Notes: generated from the sequence alone by a model not told the origin. Counted from the stretch's first letter, positions 1 to 5,779 are shown. The stretch: DNA of 6,058 nucleotides from DATKDP01 sp035546335 (GCA_035546335.1 DATKDP010000153.1:1-6058); one strand, 5' to 3'. Program-made: numbers and translations.

Positions 1-184
1 CCGCACGCCTCAGGGCGGCCTAGTTCGATCCACGACCCCTTTCGTTTCTCGGGATTTCACGCCTCCAACCCGAATTCTGGTCCAAAGGATTCTCGATCCA
101 TCGCATCGCCAGCTCCCATCGAAAAGTTTGCACACGGTCTCCCGCTCGGGATGACAGCAGGAACCTGGATGAAAAGCTGCTGTT
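1..184. other. Intergenic stretch downstream of the anti-sigma gene; no gene supported
   Basis: These bases lie beyond the stop codon of the minus-strand anti-sigma gene and run to the window edge. I see no start codon with a ribosome binding site, no tRNA and no convincing protein. On the minus strand, positions 143-157 read CTGTCATCCCGAGCG. This resembles the opening of dispersed intergenic repeats I know from many environmental bacterial genomes, but a single copy cannot be proven to be a repeat from this window. Short complementary pieces also occur (CCCG/CGGG around 141-150). Confidence 0.5.
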
Positions 185-189
185 TCATC
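168..189 (-). terminator. Weak hairpin overlapping the anti-sigma stop codon
   Basis: GATGAAA (168-174) and TTTCATC (183-189) are perfectly complementary, giving a 7-bp stem around an 8-base loop. The stem includes the TGA stop codon (185-187) of the minus-strand anti-sigma gene. No run of U follows the hairpin on the minus strand, so it is not a standard intrinsic terminator. It could be a 3'-end stabilising structure or chance. Confidence 0.2.
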
Positions 190-1006
190 GAGGTCGAGCT
201 AGGCGCTCGCGCGCTTCGCCGGCCCATTCCGAACTGTCGTCGATCGCAAGGTAGTCGTTCCAGGCGGCGAGGGCTTCGTCCCGGCGGCCGAGCGCTTCGA
301 GTGCGAGGGCCCGGTTGAAGCGTGCTTCGCCTTGGTCGGGATCGAGTGCCAGCGCTTTGTCCGCCTCCTGCAGCGAGGCTTCGTAGTCTCCGCCCGCGTA
401 GTGAGCCGCTGCAAGATCGCTCCGGATGCTCGCATCGCCGCTCGCGAGCTCGCTCGCTTCGCGCAGCTTCGCAACTGCCGAACCGGTGCGCCCGAGGAGC
501 GCGTCGGCGACGCCCGCCGCGTGAAGCGTGCGCGCCGTGCGCCGCTTCTCGAGCGCCTGCTGAATCTCGTGATCGGCGAGCAGCAGTCTCGCGCTCGCAC
601 GATCCTCTGCGCCTCGCATCACGCGAGCGACCGGCGCCCAGGCGAATCCGCCGCTCAGACGCGGTTCGATCGGCCGTGCATCATTCGGCGCCGCCGCAAC
701 GAGGCTTCGAATCGAACCGGAACTCCACCGCCCGCTGTCGCGGACCAATGGAATCGCGAGGGCGGCGACGAGGACCGCGGCGGCCGCAAGGCCGATCCAC
801 CAGGGGGAAGCGCGCTGCTTCGGCGCTTCCGCCTTCGCCTCTTCCTCCCGAACGAATGCCGCCGTCGCGCCGGCGATCTCACGGCATTCCTCGCACTCGA
901 GCAGGTGGTCCGTGATCGTGCTCAGCTCCGAACCCTCGAGCCTGCCGTCGACGAATTCTGCGAGCATTTCCGATTCCGGATGCCGGCGCGGCGCGAGCTC
1001 GGTCAT
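185..1006 (-). CDS. Predicted anti-sigma factor: zinc-finger domain, one membrane helix, extracytoplasmic TPR repeats
   Basis: This 273-residue protein is predicted to hold the sigma factor encoded just upstream at the inner membrane. Seen in the sequence: an N-terminal region with the HxxxCxxC motif of zinc-binding anti-sigma (zf-HC2) domains at H34, C38 and C41; a charged linker; one hydrophobic helix at about 69-88 (starting PWW); then a soluble C-terminal part with three TPR-like helical pairs at about 157-190, 191-224 and 225-258. The last two fit the TPR pattern best (for example YEASLQEADKALALDP). The expected topology is N-in, C-out, so the TPRs would face the periplasm as a protein-binding sensor. 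The start is well supported: ATGA overlaps the sigma stop codon and a strong AGGAGGAG site lies 8 bases upstream. Translational coupling with the sigma gene is likely. The signal it senses cannot be deduced. The zinc-finger plus TPR assignment is firm; the anti-sigma role is inferred from family and neighbourhood. Confidence 0.85.
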   Translation of the reverse strand: MTELAPRRHPESEMLAEFVDGRLEGSELSTITDHLLECEECREIAGATAAFVREEEAKAEAPKQRASPWWIGLAAAAVLVAALAIPLVRDSGRWSSGSIRSLVAAAPNDARPIEPRLSGGFAWAPVARVMRGAEDRASARLLLADHEIQQALEKRRTARTLHAAGVADALLGRTGSAVAKLREASELASGDASIRSDLAAAHYAGGDYEASLQEADKALALDPDQGEARFNRALALEALGRRDEALAAWNDYLAIDDSSEWAGEARERLARPR

Positions 1007-1869
1007 TGCGAGATCTCCTCCTGTTCGGCCGCGGCGACTCCCTCCTTCGTTAGAGACGGACGTGCGGCGTCTTTTCCGAGGTGGAAATCGAGGGCTGCTC
1101 CGCGGTCACCGATGAGCCTGATGACCTCCTCTTCGGCGATCCCGGCGCGCTCGAGCTCCTCCCGCATGCTGCGCAATCGCTTCTCGAAGTTGCGGTAGAG
1201 CATCTTCTGGTCGAGCCGCAGCGCGCGCGCGATCTCCGCGACGGACATTCCGGATTCGAAGCGGAGCTGGAAGACGAGACGATCGTCGCCCGGGAGCTCC
1301 TCGACGAATCTCCGGACGATCGCCGACACCCGTTCCGAGATGCGGAGCCGATCGTCCTCGAATGGCTCTTCGCCGGCCGGCGCAGCGAGCGACGCAGCCT
1401 CATCGAGCGCAACGAGCCGGCGCCGGGGCGGCCTCGGCGGCAGGCGTCCGGCGAGTGCCGCGACGGACTCGCGACTGGCCGACTCGTCGTTTGCCGTGAG
1501 CGTTGCGACTGCCTCGTCGAGGCTTCTCCCGTCCCGATGAAGCAGCCTCTCCAGCTCCACCGCCACAGGACCCAGCCGGCTCGCCTCGGCCGATGGTCGC
1601 CACTTGCCCCACTGCTGAATGCGGTGATCGAACAAAAGGCGCTGAATCACCACGCTTAGAAAGGTCGTGAGTCTGCTGCGCCCTTCGAACTTGCGGAGGA
1701 TCGCATAGTCGTTCTCGACGAGCTTGAGCTTGACGATCGCCGCCAGCTCCTCCGCTTCGGAAGCATCGAGGCGCTGGCGACGACAGGCGAACGAGACGAT
1801 GCGCTCGATGAGCCCGAGGTTGGCGAGCAGAAGCTCGCGGGGATCGCCGATGCTCGCTTCTTGTTTCAT
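1003..1869 (-). CDS. Sigma-70 family RNA polymerase sigma factor (ECF-like, with long linker and C-terminal extension)
   Basis: This 288-residue protein would direct RNA polymerase to a specific promoter set. A sigma region 2-like segment spans about 15-90 (LLLANLGLIERIVSF..., an acidic patch SEAEEL, then FEGRSRLTTFLSVVIQRLLFD, which corresponds to the core-binding and -10-reading helices). A sigma region 4-like segment spans about 177-240, with ELPGDDRLVFQLRFESGMSVAEIA leading into a helix-turn-helix whose recognition helix is near DQKMLYRNFEKRL. Regions 1.1 and 3 are not seen, as in ECF factors. It is longer than usual ECF sigmas (about 180-200 residues) because of a proline- and arginine-rich linker at about 91-176 and an approximately 48-residue tail after region 4. 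It is the first gene of an operon with the zinc-finger anti-sigma factor, overlapping by 4 bp. The ATG at 1869 has no good Shine-Dalgarno sequence, so the start is likely but not certain. Its targets are unknown; autoregulation is typical for such pairs but not shown here. Confidence 0.88.
   Translation of the reverse strand: MKQEASIGDPRELLLANLGLIERIVSFACRRQRLDASEAEELAAIVKLKLVENDYAILRKFEGRSRLTTFLSVVIQRLLFDHRIQQWGKWRPSAEASRLGPVAVELERLLHRDGRSLDEAVATLTANDESASRESVAALAGRLPPRPPRRRLVALDEAASLAAPAGEEPFEDDRLRISERVSAIVRRFVEELPGDDRLVFQLRFESGMSVAEIARALRLDQKMLYRNFEKRLRSMREELERAGIAEEEVIRLIGDRGAALDFHLGKDAARPSLTKEGVAAAEQEEISQ
1015..1022 (-). promoter_or_regulatory. Strong Shine-Dalgarno site of the anti-sigma gene
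   Basis: The minus strand reads AGGAGGAG, ending 8 bases before the ATG at 1006-1004. It lies inside the last codons of the sigma gene and fixes the start of the anti-sigma gene. By contrast, the sigma gene has no clear site, which could favour anti-sigma synthesis over sigma synthesis. Confidence 0.8.
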
Positions 1870-1912
1870 TCGAGCCGAATGCGTCGCGTCGTTCTAACTC
1901 ACGTGTCATGCG

Positions 1913-1921
1913 ACTATACCA
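1913..1921 (-). promoter_or_regulatory. Candidate extended -10 promoter for the sigma/anti-sigma operon
   Basis: The minus strand reads TGGTATAGT, which fits the extended -10 pattern TGnTATAAT with one mismatch. It would start transcription near 1906, leaving a leader of about 37 bases before the ATG at 1869. No -35 box at standard spacing is convincing (TTGCCT lies 20 bases upstream). It sits outside the repeat mosaic, between it and the gene. The reading assumes a housekeeping sigma factor. Confidence 0.35.
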
Positions 1922-1992
1922 AGTTTCGGAGATCGATGAGGCAACGAAGCCGTCACGGTGGCTGAAGCGAACCTGCCGGCGATAGCGAGCGT

Positions 1993-2016
1993 GGCCGAAG
2001 ATTCCGATCTTCGGCC
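1993..2016 (+). repeat. Perfect hairpin of repeat unit 1
   Basis: GGCCGAAGAT (1993-2002) pairs perfectly with ATCTTCGGCC (2007-2016) around the 4-base loop TCCG. As plus-strand RNA the loop UCCG fits the UNCG tetraloop pattern, although the closing pair is U-A rather than the usual C-G. Confidence 0.8.
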
Positions 2017-2059
2017 CAGTGGCGGACGAAGGTGTGAGCTATAGGGACGATGTCCACGT

Positions 2060-2083
2060 GGCTGAAGATTCCGATCTTCAGCC
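2060..2083 (+). repeat. Perfect hairpin of repeat unit 2, with a compensating base-pair change
   Basis: GGCTGAAGAT (2060-2069) pairs perfectly with ATCTTCAGCC (2074-2083), again with loop TCCG. Compared with unit 1, the C1996-G2013 pair has become T2063-A2080. Both sides of the stem changed together, so pairing is kept. Confidence 0.8.
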
Positions 2084-2124
2084 TGGTGACGGACGACCCA
2101 GTGAGCCATGGGGACGATGCCCAC

Positions 2125-2164
2125 GTGGCCGAAGATTCCGATCGGAATGTCCCGCCAACATGGC
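2125..2164 (+). repeat. Shortened, chimeric repeat unit
   Basis: The left 18 bases match the other direct units, but the right part (CGGAATGTCC, 2143-2152) matches the inverted copy (CGGAATGTCC at 2253-2262). The join creates a 14-bp perfect palindrome, ATTCCGATCGGAAT, at 2135-2148. The unit is 27 bp shorter than its neighbours. This looks like recombination between two versions of the repeat. Confidence 0.65.
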
Positions 2165-2166
2165 GT

Positions 2167-2190
2167 GGCCGAAGATTCCGATCTACGGCC
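2167..2190 (+). repeat. Hairpin of repeat unit 4, one mismatch
   Basis: GGCCGAAGAT (2167-2176) faces ATCTACGGCC (2181-2190) around loop TCCG. Nine of ten positions pair; A2172 and A2185 oppose each other. The rest of this unit keeps the 67-bp layout up to about 2231. Confidence 0.7.
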
Positions 2191-2227
2191 CGGTGGCGGA
2201 CGATCACGTAAGCGATGGGGACGATCA

Positions 2228-2271
2228 GTCGTCCGCGTCACGGGCTGGACACCGGAATGTCCAGCCACGTG
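2228..2271 (-). repeat. Inverted, diverged copy of the intergenic repeat with its own perfect stem
   Basis: Read on the minus strand, this stretch opens CACGTGGCTGGACATTCCG and ends in GGACGAC, closely following unit 2 on the plus strand (CACGTGGCTGAAGATTCCG ... GGACGAC). Its stem has a different sequence but pairs perfectly: GGCTGGACA (2243-2251) with TGTCCAGCC (2258-2266) around a 6-base loop. The junction with unit 4 is itself an inverted repeat, GGACGA (2219-2224) and TCGTCC (2229-2234), as expected for head-to-head copies. Confidence 0.7.
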
Positions 2272-2288
2272 CGATACCATTCCGCCGC

Positions 2289-4304
2289 ATGAGACTGATG
2301 ATCGCTTTGTCTGTCACGTTCCATGCTTGTCTCCTCGCAGCCACTCCGATTCCGTTCCTTCAGGAGGCCGAGGTTGCGGCGCTCGCCTCGGAGGTCTCGG
2401 GAGAGACAGCGAAACGGACCGTCGAAGGGTTCTCACGCCACCACCGGATGCGCGGATCGCTTGGATTCAACGCCGCCACCGAGCAGATCGTCACCGAGTT
2501 GAAGCGCTACGGTCTCACGAACATCGAGGTTCTCCGCTTCCCCGCGGACGGAAAAGCCTTCTACGGAACGCAGCGATCGCGGCCGGGGTGGAATGCCGAG
2601 CACGCCGAGCTGTGGGAGGTGCGGCCGGACGGCGAGCGGCGGGTCAGGCTCGCTTCGTGGGAGGCGGTGCCGATCTCACTCGCTCAGGACAGCGCGTCCG
2701 CCGATGTCACCGCGGAACTGGTCGATGCCGGCAGCGGGATCACGGAAACCGACTACACCGGGAAGAATCTCGCAGGAAAGATCGTGCTCGCCTCGGAGCA
2801 GCCGGGCGCCGTCGCACGTCTCGCCGTCGATCGCCACGGCGCACTCGGCGTCCTTTCGTATGCGCAGAATCAGAAGACCGCGTGGTGGGGAGAGAACGAG
2901 CATCTCGTCCGATGGGGCCACGTCGAGAGCTTCCGCACCACTCCCACTTTCGGCTTCATGATCTCCCTCGGGCAGGCGCGGGCGCTCCAGAGCCGTCTCC
3001 GCGCGGGAGAGACGATCCGGCTTCATGCGATTGTCAGGGCCGGGCAGGAGCCGGGCGCCTACGAGATCGCCACGGCGACCATTCCCGGCCGGGACGCGAA
3101 CATCGGCTCGGAGGAGATCGTCTACAGTTGCCACCTCGATCATCCCCGTCCCGGCGCCAACGACAACGCGAGCGGATGCGCGACGATCCTCGAAGTGGCG
3201 CGAACGCTCTCGAAGTTGATTGCAGAAGGGCGTCTCGCGCCACCGCGGCGCACAATCCGCTTCGTCTGGCCTGCGGAGATCGAAGGAACGCTCGCACTTC
3301 TGAACGGACGTCCCGATCTCGCCGCGCGGTTCAAGGCTGCCGTCCATCTCGACATGGTCGGCGGCGGCCCGGAGACGAAGGCGATCTTCCACGTCACGCG
3401 CGGCCCGGCGAGCCAGCCGTCGTTCATCTACGACCTCGCCCAGTCGATCGGATCGTTCGTCAACGAGCAGTCGGCGCGCCATGCGAAAGGAGGCACGGCC
3501 TCCTACCCGCTCGTCGCCCCCGAGGGAGGAAAGGAAGCGCTGCAGGCGGAGATGGCTTCGCTGACGATCGGGAGCGACCATCAGGTCTACTCCGACAGCT
3601 CGTTCGGGATCCCTGCCATCTACCTCAACGACTGGCCTGATCGCTACATCCACACGAACTTCGACGTGCCGGCGAACGTCGATCCGACCAAGCTGAAGCG
3701 AGCCGGATTCATTGCCGCTGCGAGCGGCTATGCCCTGGCGAATGCGTCGGCCTCGAATGCAGAGGCGATGTGGAATGTGGTCCAGCGCGCCGCACTCCGG
3801 CGAGTCGCCGAGGCGCTGGAACAGCGAGGCGGCCTGGCTCCCGCCGAGGGGGGGAATCGCGGGAGGTTTCAGCTGTGGCACGAGGAACGAATCGTCGACT
3901 CGTTCCGCCGTTTCTTCGATCTGCCAGCAGCGGTGGCTGCTGATGCGAAGCGATTCCAGTCGCAGCTCTCGGCCATTCTGCAGCCATCGCCGCCGGCTCC
4001 TCCGACCGGCATTCGCTACCGGAGGAGCGAGTCGCCGAAAGGGCCGATGGCCGCCTTCGGATACGACTACTTCACCGACCACTACGGCGAGGAGCGGGCA
4101 AAGGAGGTCCGGCTACCAGGGTTCACAGGACTTCGAGGCAGCGGCGGCGAGTACGCCTACGAAGCGTTGAATCTCGTGGATGGCAGGCGCACGACGAGTG
4201 AGATCCGCGACGCGCTCTCGGCCATCTACGGACCCGTGCCGCTCGATGTCGTGGAGGAGTACCTGAGAGCGTTGGAATCGATCGGTGTTGTGAAGGAAAG
4301 GTGA
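2289..4304 (+). CDS. Exported M28-family zinc peptidase (aminopeptidase-like) with PA-like insert and C-terminal winged-helix-like domain
   Basis: This 671-residue protein probably removes N-terminal residues from peptides outside the cytoplasm. A signal peptide is visible (MRLMIALSVTFHACLLAA, cleavage near 18), which favours the ATG at 2289; there is no clear Shine-Dalgarno sequence. The open frame upstream runs only through intergenic repeats. Residues about 139-245 look like a PA domain (AELVDAGSGI..., GKIVLASE, GALGVLSY). The M28 catalytic core follows, with likely metal and catalytic residues H282 and D284 in CHLDH, D292 in GANDNASG, E330 in WPAEIEG, D355 in HLDMVGG and H455 in YIHTNFD, plus GSDH at 428-431. 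Classical M28 enzymes have adjacent Glu-Glu; here it is E-I-E, a variant. The tail at about 617-671 (YEALNLVDGRRTTSEIRDAL ... YLRALESIGVV) resembles PqqD-like or winged-helix modules. It is divergent from the sigma gene and separated by 209 bp from the efflux operon. Substrate unknown. Confidence 0.85.
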   Translation: MRLMIALSVTFHACLLAATPIPFLQEAEVAALASEVSGETAKRTVEGFSRHHRMRGSLGFNAATEQIVTELKRYGLTNIEVLRFPADGKAFYGTQRSRPGWNAEHAELWEVRPDGERRVRLASWEAVPISLAQDSASADVTAELVDAGSGITETDYTGKNLAGKIVLASEQPGAVARLAVDRHGALGVLSYAQNQKTAWWGENEHLVRWGHVESFRTTPTFGFMISLGQARALQSRLRAGETIRLHAIVRAGQEPGAYEIATATIPGRDANIGSEEIVYSCHLDHPRPGANDNASGCATILEVARTLSKLIAEGRLAPPRRTIRFVWPAEIEGTLALLNGRPDLAARFKAAVHLDMVGGGPETKAIFHVTRGPASQPSFIYDLAQSIGSFVNEQSARHAKGGTASYPLVAPEGGKEALQAEMASLTIGSDHQVYSDSSFGIPAIYLNDWPDRYIHTNFDVPANVDPTKLKRAGFIAAASGYALANASASNAEAMWNVVQRAALRRVAEALEQRGGLAPAEGGNRGRFQLWHEERIVDSFRRFFDLPAAVAADAKRFQSQLSAILQPSPPAPPTGIRYRRSESPKGPMAAFGYDYFTDHYGEERAKEVRLPGFTGLRGSGGEYAYEALNLVDGRRTTSEIRDALSAIYGPVPLDVVEEYLRALESIGVVKER

Positions 4305-4513
4305 CGATCTCGATCCGGGAAGCGATCCGCCCGTATCCATGTTCGAACGAATCGCGGCCGGAATGCCTTCGGTGATCGACCGGTTGCCTTCGGAGCCGTG
4401 ATCCCGCCCGGCTTTGCCGGCCGTCCGAACGAAATGACCTCATCCCGTGTTTCTGCAGTTGTGAGGCGTAACCAATGGCTCAGATGAAGGGTTGTTGTTT
4501 CGAGGGTTGATCC
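4305..4513. other. Intergenic region before the efflux operon
   Basis: This 209-bp gap probably holds the peptidase transcript end and the efflux operon promoter, but neither is clear. A 5-bp hairpin, CCGGC/GCCGG with loop TTT, lies at 4408-4420 without a T run. CGGCCGG (4355-4361) and CCGGCCG (4417-4423) form a longer-range inverted repeat. GTTCGAAC at 4341-4348 is a perfect 8-bp palindrome. TTGTGA near 4458 could be a -35 box, but no good -10 follows at the right distance. Confidence 0.4.
4502..4506 (+). promoter_or_regulatory. Shine-Dalgarno site of the membrane fusion protein gene
   Basis: GAGGG ends 7 bases before the ATG at 4514 and supports that start, which also begins a positively charged MKKR signal/anchor sequence. 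Confidence 0.7.
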
Positions 4514-5638
4514 ATGAAAAAGAGGATGTTCATCATGCTGGCCTCCATGACCGCCTTCGTGGCGATCATCGGGTCGGTCAAGTTCCTTCAGGTTCGTTCT
4601 GCGATGGCCCAGCAGGGGTCGTTTCAGCCGCCCCCCGAGGCTGTGACGACCACGATTGCGAGCGAAGAGCAATGGGACGCCACGCTCAGTGCGATCGGCT
4701 CGGTGACCGCGGTCAACGGTGTCGTGGTCAGTGCCGACCTCCCTGGCATCGTCGAGCAGATCGCATTCGATTCCGGAAGGAGTGTTCGCAAGGGCGACGT
4801 GCTGGTTCGTCTTGGCACGACGCAGGAGCGCGCGCAGCTCCAGGCCGCCCAGGCGCACCGCAACCTGGCGCGCGTCGACCTGGAACGAAAGAAGGGCCTG
4901 CTGTCGGAAGAGGTGATCTCTCGCGCGGTCTGGGACCAGGCCGTCGCCGAGCTCGAGCAGGCGGAAGCGCGAATCGGTGAGATCCGCGCCTCCATCGAGC
5001 GAAAGACCATCCGCGCTCCTTTTTCCGGGGTCCTCGGCATCCGCCAGATCAACCTCGGGCAGTATCTGGCCGGTGGCGATCCGATCGTTTCTCTTCAGGC
5101 TTTCCAGCCGGTGTACGTGAACTTCAGCGTGCCGCAACAGCAACTCTCGCGGCTCACGATCGGCAGTGACCTCCACGTGACCTCCGACAGCTTCGACGGA
5201 GCCGAGGTCGGAAGGCTGACCTCGTTCGACTCGGCGATCGACGAATCGACGCGCAGCGTCCGCGTCCAGGCCATTTTCGACAACCGCTCGGGCAAGCTCC
5301 GTCCCGGCATGTTCGTCGAAGCGAAACGTGCCGAAGGTGTCAGCACCCCCGTCGTTCTCGTCCCTGTTTCGTCGATCAGCTACGCTCCTTTCGGCGACTC
5401 GGTGTTCATCGTCGAGGAAGTGAAGGGACCCGACGGCAAGGGGTATCGCGGTGTGCGGCAGCAGTTCGTCAAGCTGGGCGGCACGCGCGGGGATCAGGTC
5501 GCAATCCTCTCGGGAGTGAAGAGTGGCGAGGAGATCGTCACCTCAGGCGTCTTCAAGCTTCGTCCCGGAGCCGCCGTTCAGATCAACAACAGCATCCAGC
5601 CGGGCAACGATCCGAGTCCGAGCCCGGAGGATAGTTGA
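4514..5638 (+). CDS. RND efflux system periplasmic adaptor (membrane fusion protein, HlyD/AcrA family)
   Basis: This 374-residue periplasmic adaptor would connect an RND inner-membrane pump to an outer-membrane channel. It starts with MKKR and a hydrophobic segment at about 5-24 that serves as signal or inner-membrane anchor; no lipobox cysteine is seen. Next come two half-motifs of a lipoyl-like domain, at about 62-100 (GSVTAVNGVVVSADLPGIVEQI, GRSVRKGDVLVRL) and about 165-195 (TIRAPFSGVLGIRQINLGQYL). These flank an alpha-helical coiled-coil hairpin (about 101-163, rich in Ala, Gln, Glu and Arg). A beta-barrel domain follows (about 199-272, ending GKLRPGMFVEA), then a membrane-proximal domain (about 275-357, ending FKLRPGAAVQI). 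Order and length are typical of the family; it looks most like the MexH-type adaptors of HAE-1 pumps. It is co-directional with the permease gene but separated from it by 156 bp of heptamer repeats. The transported compound cannot be deduced. Confidence 0.93.
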   Translation: MKKRMFIMLASMTAFVAIIGSVKFLQVRSAMAQQGSFQPPPEAVTTTIASEEQWDATLSAIGSVTAVNGVVVSADLPGIVEQIAFDSGRSVRKGDVLVRLGTTQERAQLQAAQAHRNLARVDLERKKGLLSEEVISRAVWDQAVAELEQAEARIGEIRASIERKTIRAPFSGVLGIRQINLGQYLAGGDPIVSLQAFQPVYVNFSVPQQQLSRLTIGSDLHVTSDSFDGAEVGRLTSFDSAIDESTRSVRVQAIFDNRSGKLRPGMFVEAKRAEGVSTPVVLVPVSSISYAPFGDSVFIVEEVKGPDGKGYRGVRQQFVKLGGTRGDQVAILSGVKSGEEIVTSGVFKLRPGAAVQINNSIQPGNDPSPSPEDS

Positions 5639-5641
5639 GCC

Positions 5642-5697
5642 AGAGGCTAGAGGCTAGATGCTGGAGGCTAGAGACGAGAGGCGAGAGACGAGAGACA
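5642..5697 (+). repeat. Purine-rich heptamer tandem repeat (8 units), left arm of an inverted repeat
   Basis: Eight 7-bp units follow the adaptor stop codon almost at once: AGAGGCT, AGAGGCT, AGATGCT, GGAGGCT, AGAGACG, AGAGGCG, AGAGACG, AGAGACA. The first four are complementary to the units of the right arm (5710-5779), with one or two changes per unit. The last four have drifted. The arm includes GGAGG, which looks like a ribosome binding site but has no start codon placed to use it. Confidence 0.85.
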
Positions 5698-5709
5698 CGA
5701 TCCGCGAGG

Positions 5710-5779
5710 CCTCCAGCCTCTAGCCTCCAGCCTCCAGCCTCTAGCCTCCAGCCTCCAGCCTCCAGCCTCCAGCCTCCAG
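5710..5779 (+). repeat. Pyrimidine-rich heptamer tandem repeat (10 units), right arm
   Basis: Ten exact 7-bp units: eight are CCTCCAG and two (5717-5723, 5738-5744) are CCTCTAG. The arm is much more uniform than the left arm, which suggests recent copy-number growth. An 11-base spacer (5698-5708) plus one base separates the arms, so a long hairpin in several registers is possible. Each CCTCCAG unit carries CCUCC in RNA, the same sequence as the anti-Shine-Dalgarno end of 16S rRNA. The final G of the array is the first base of the permease ribosome binding site. Confidence 0.9.

Larger units (their letters stand above)
1958..2272. repeat. Mosaic of a 67-bp palindromic intergenic repeat between divergent genes
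   Basis: Successive units start with GTGGCCGAAGATTCCGAT or a close variant: 1991-2057 (67 bp), 2058-2124 (67 bp), 2125-2164 (40 bp, shortened and chimeric) and 2165-2231 (67 bp), followed by an inverted copy at about 2228-2271. A degenerate left fragment (GTGGCTGAAG, then unrelated bases) lies at 1958-1990. Full units contain, in order, a hairpin, a shared GGTGGCGGACGA-like segment, a GTGAGC-like segment and GGGGACGAT. They join one another through CCACGTGG at 2054-2061 and 2122-2129. There are no unique spacers, so it is not CRISPR. Since 67 is not a multiple of 3, no single reading frame continues through the units. The array fills the region between the sigma and peptidase genes. Its organisation resembles REP/BIME-type mosaics; no transposase is visible nearby. 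The function is unknown. Confidence 0.85.

Noticed and set aside
20..36. tRNA-like TTCGATCC motif
   Set aside because: The flanking bases do not form a T-arm stem, and no acceptor or anticodon arm is found.
1958..2272. CRISPR array
   Set aside because: Units are spaced regularly, but the whole 67 bp is repeated and there are no unique spacers; one unit is chimeric, one is inverted, and no cas genes are near.
2271..2279. Extended -10 promoter (TGCGATACC) for the peptidase gene
   Set aside because: Only three of six -10 bases fit, and it would leave almost no leader before the ATG at 2289.
1906..2280. Minus-strand small proteins of 124 and 84 residues
   Set aside because: Both are translations of the palindromic repeats (recurring AEDRN-type peptides), with frame changes between units and no ribosome binding site.
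2019..2288. N-terminal extension of the peptidase through the repeat region
   Set aside because: The frame is open only because the repeats lack stops; the extension translates repeat DNA and would hide a clear signal peptide starting at 2289.
2108..4082. Long overlapping frames on both strands across the peptidase gene (510 residues plus, 468 residues minus)
   Set aside because: They are Arg-rich shadows typical of GC-rich coding DNA; only the peptidase frame has recognisable motifs.
4408..4420. Intrinsic terminator after the peptidase gene
   Set aside because: The stem is only 5 bp and no T run follows.
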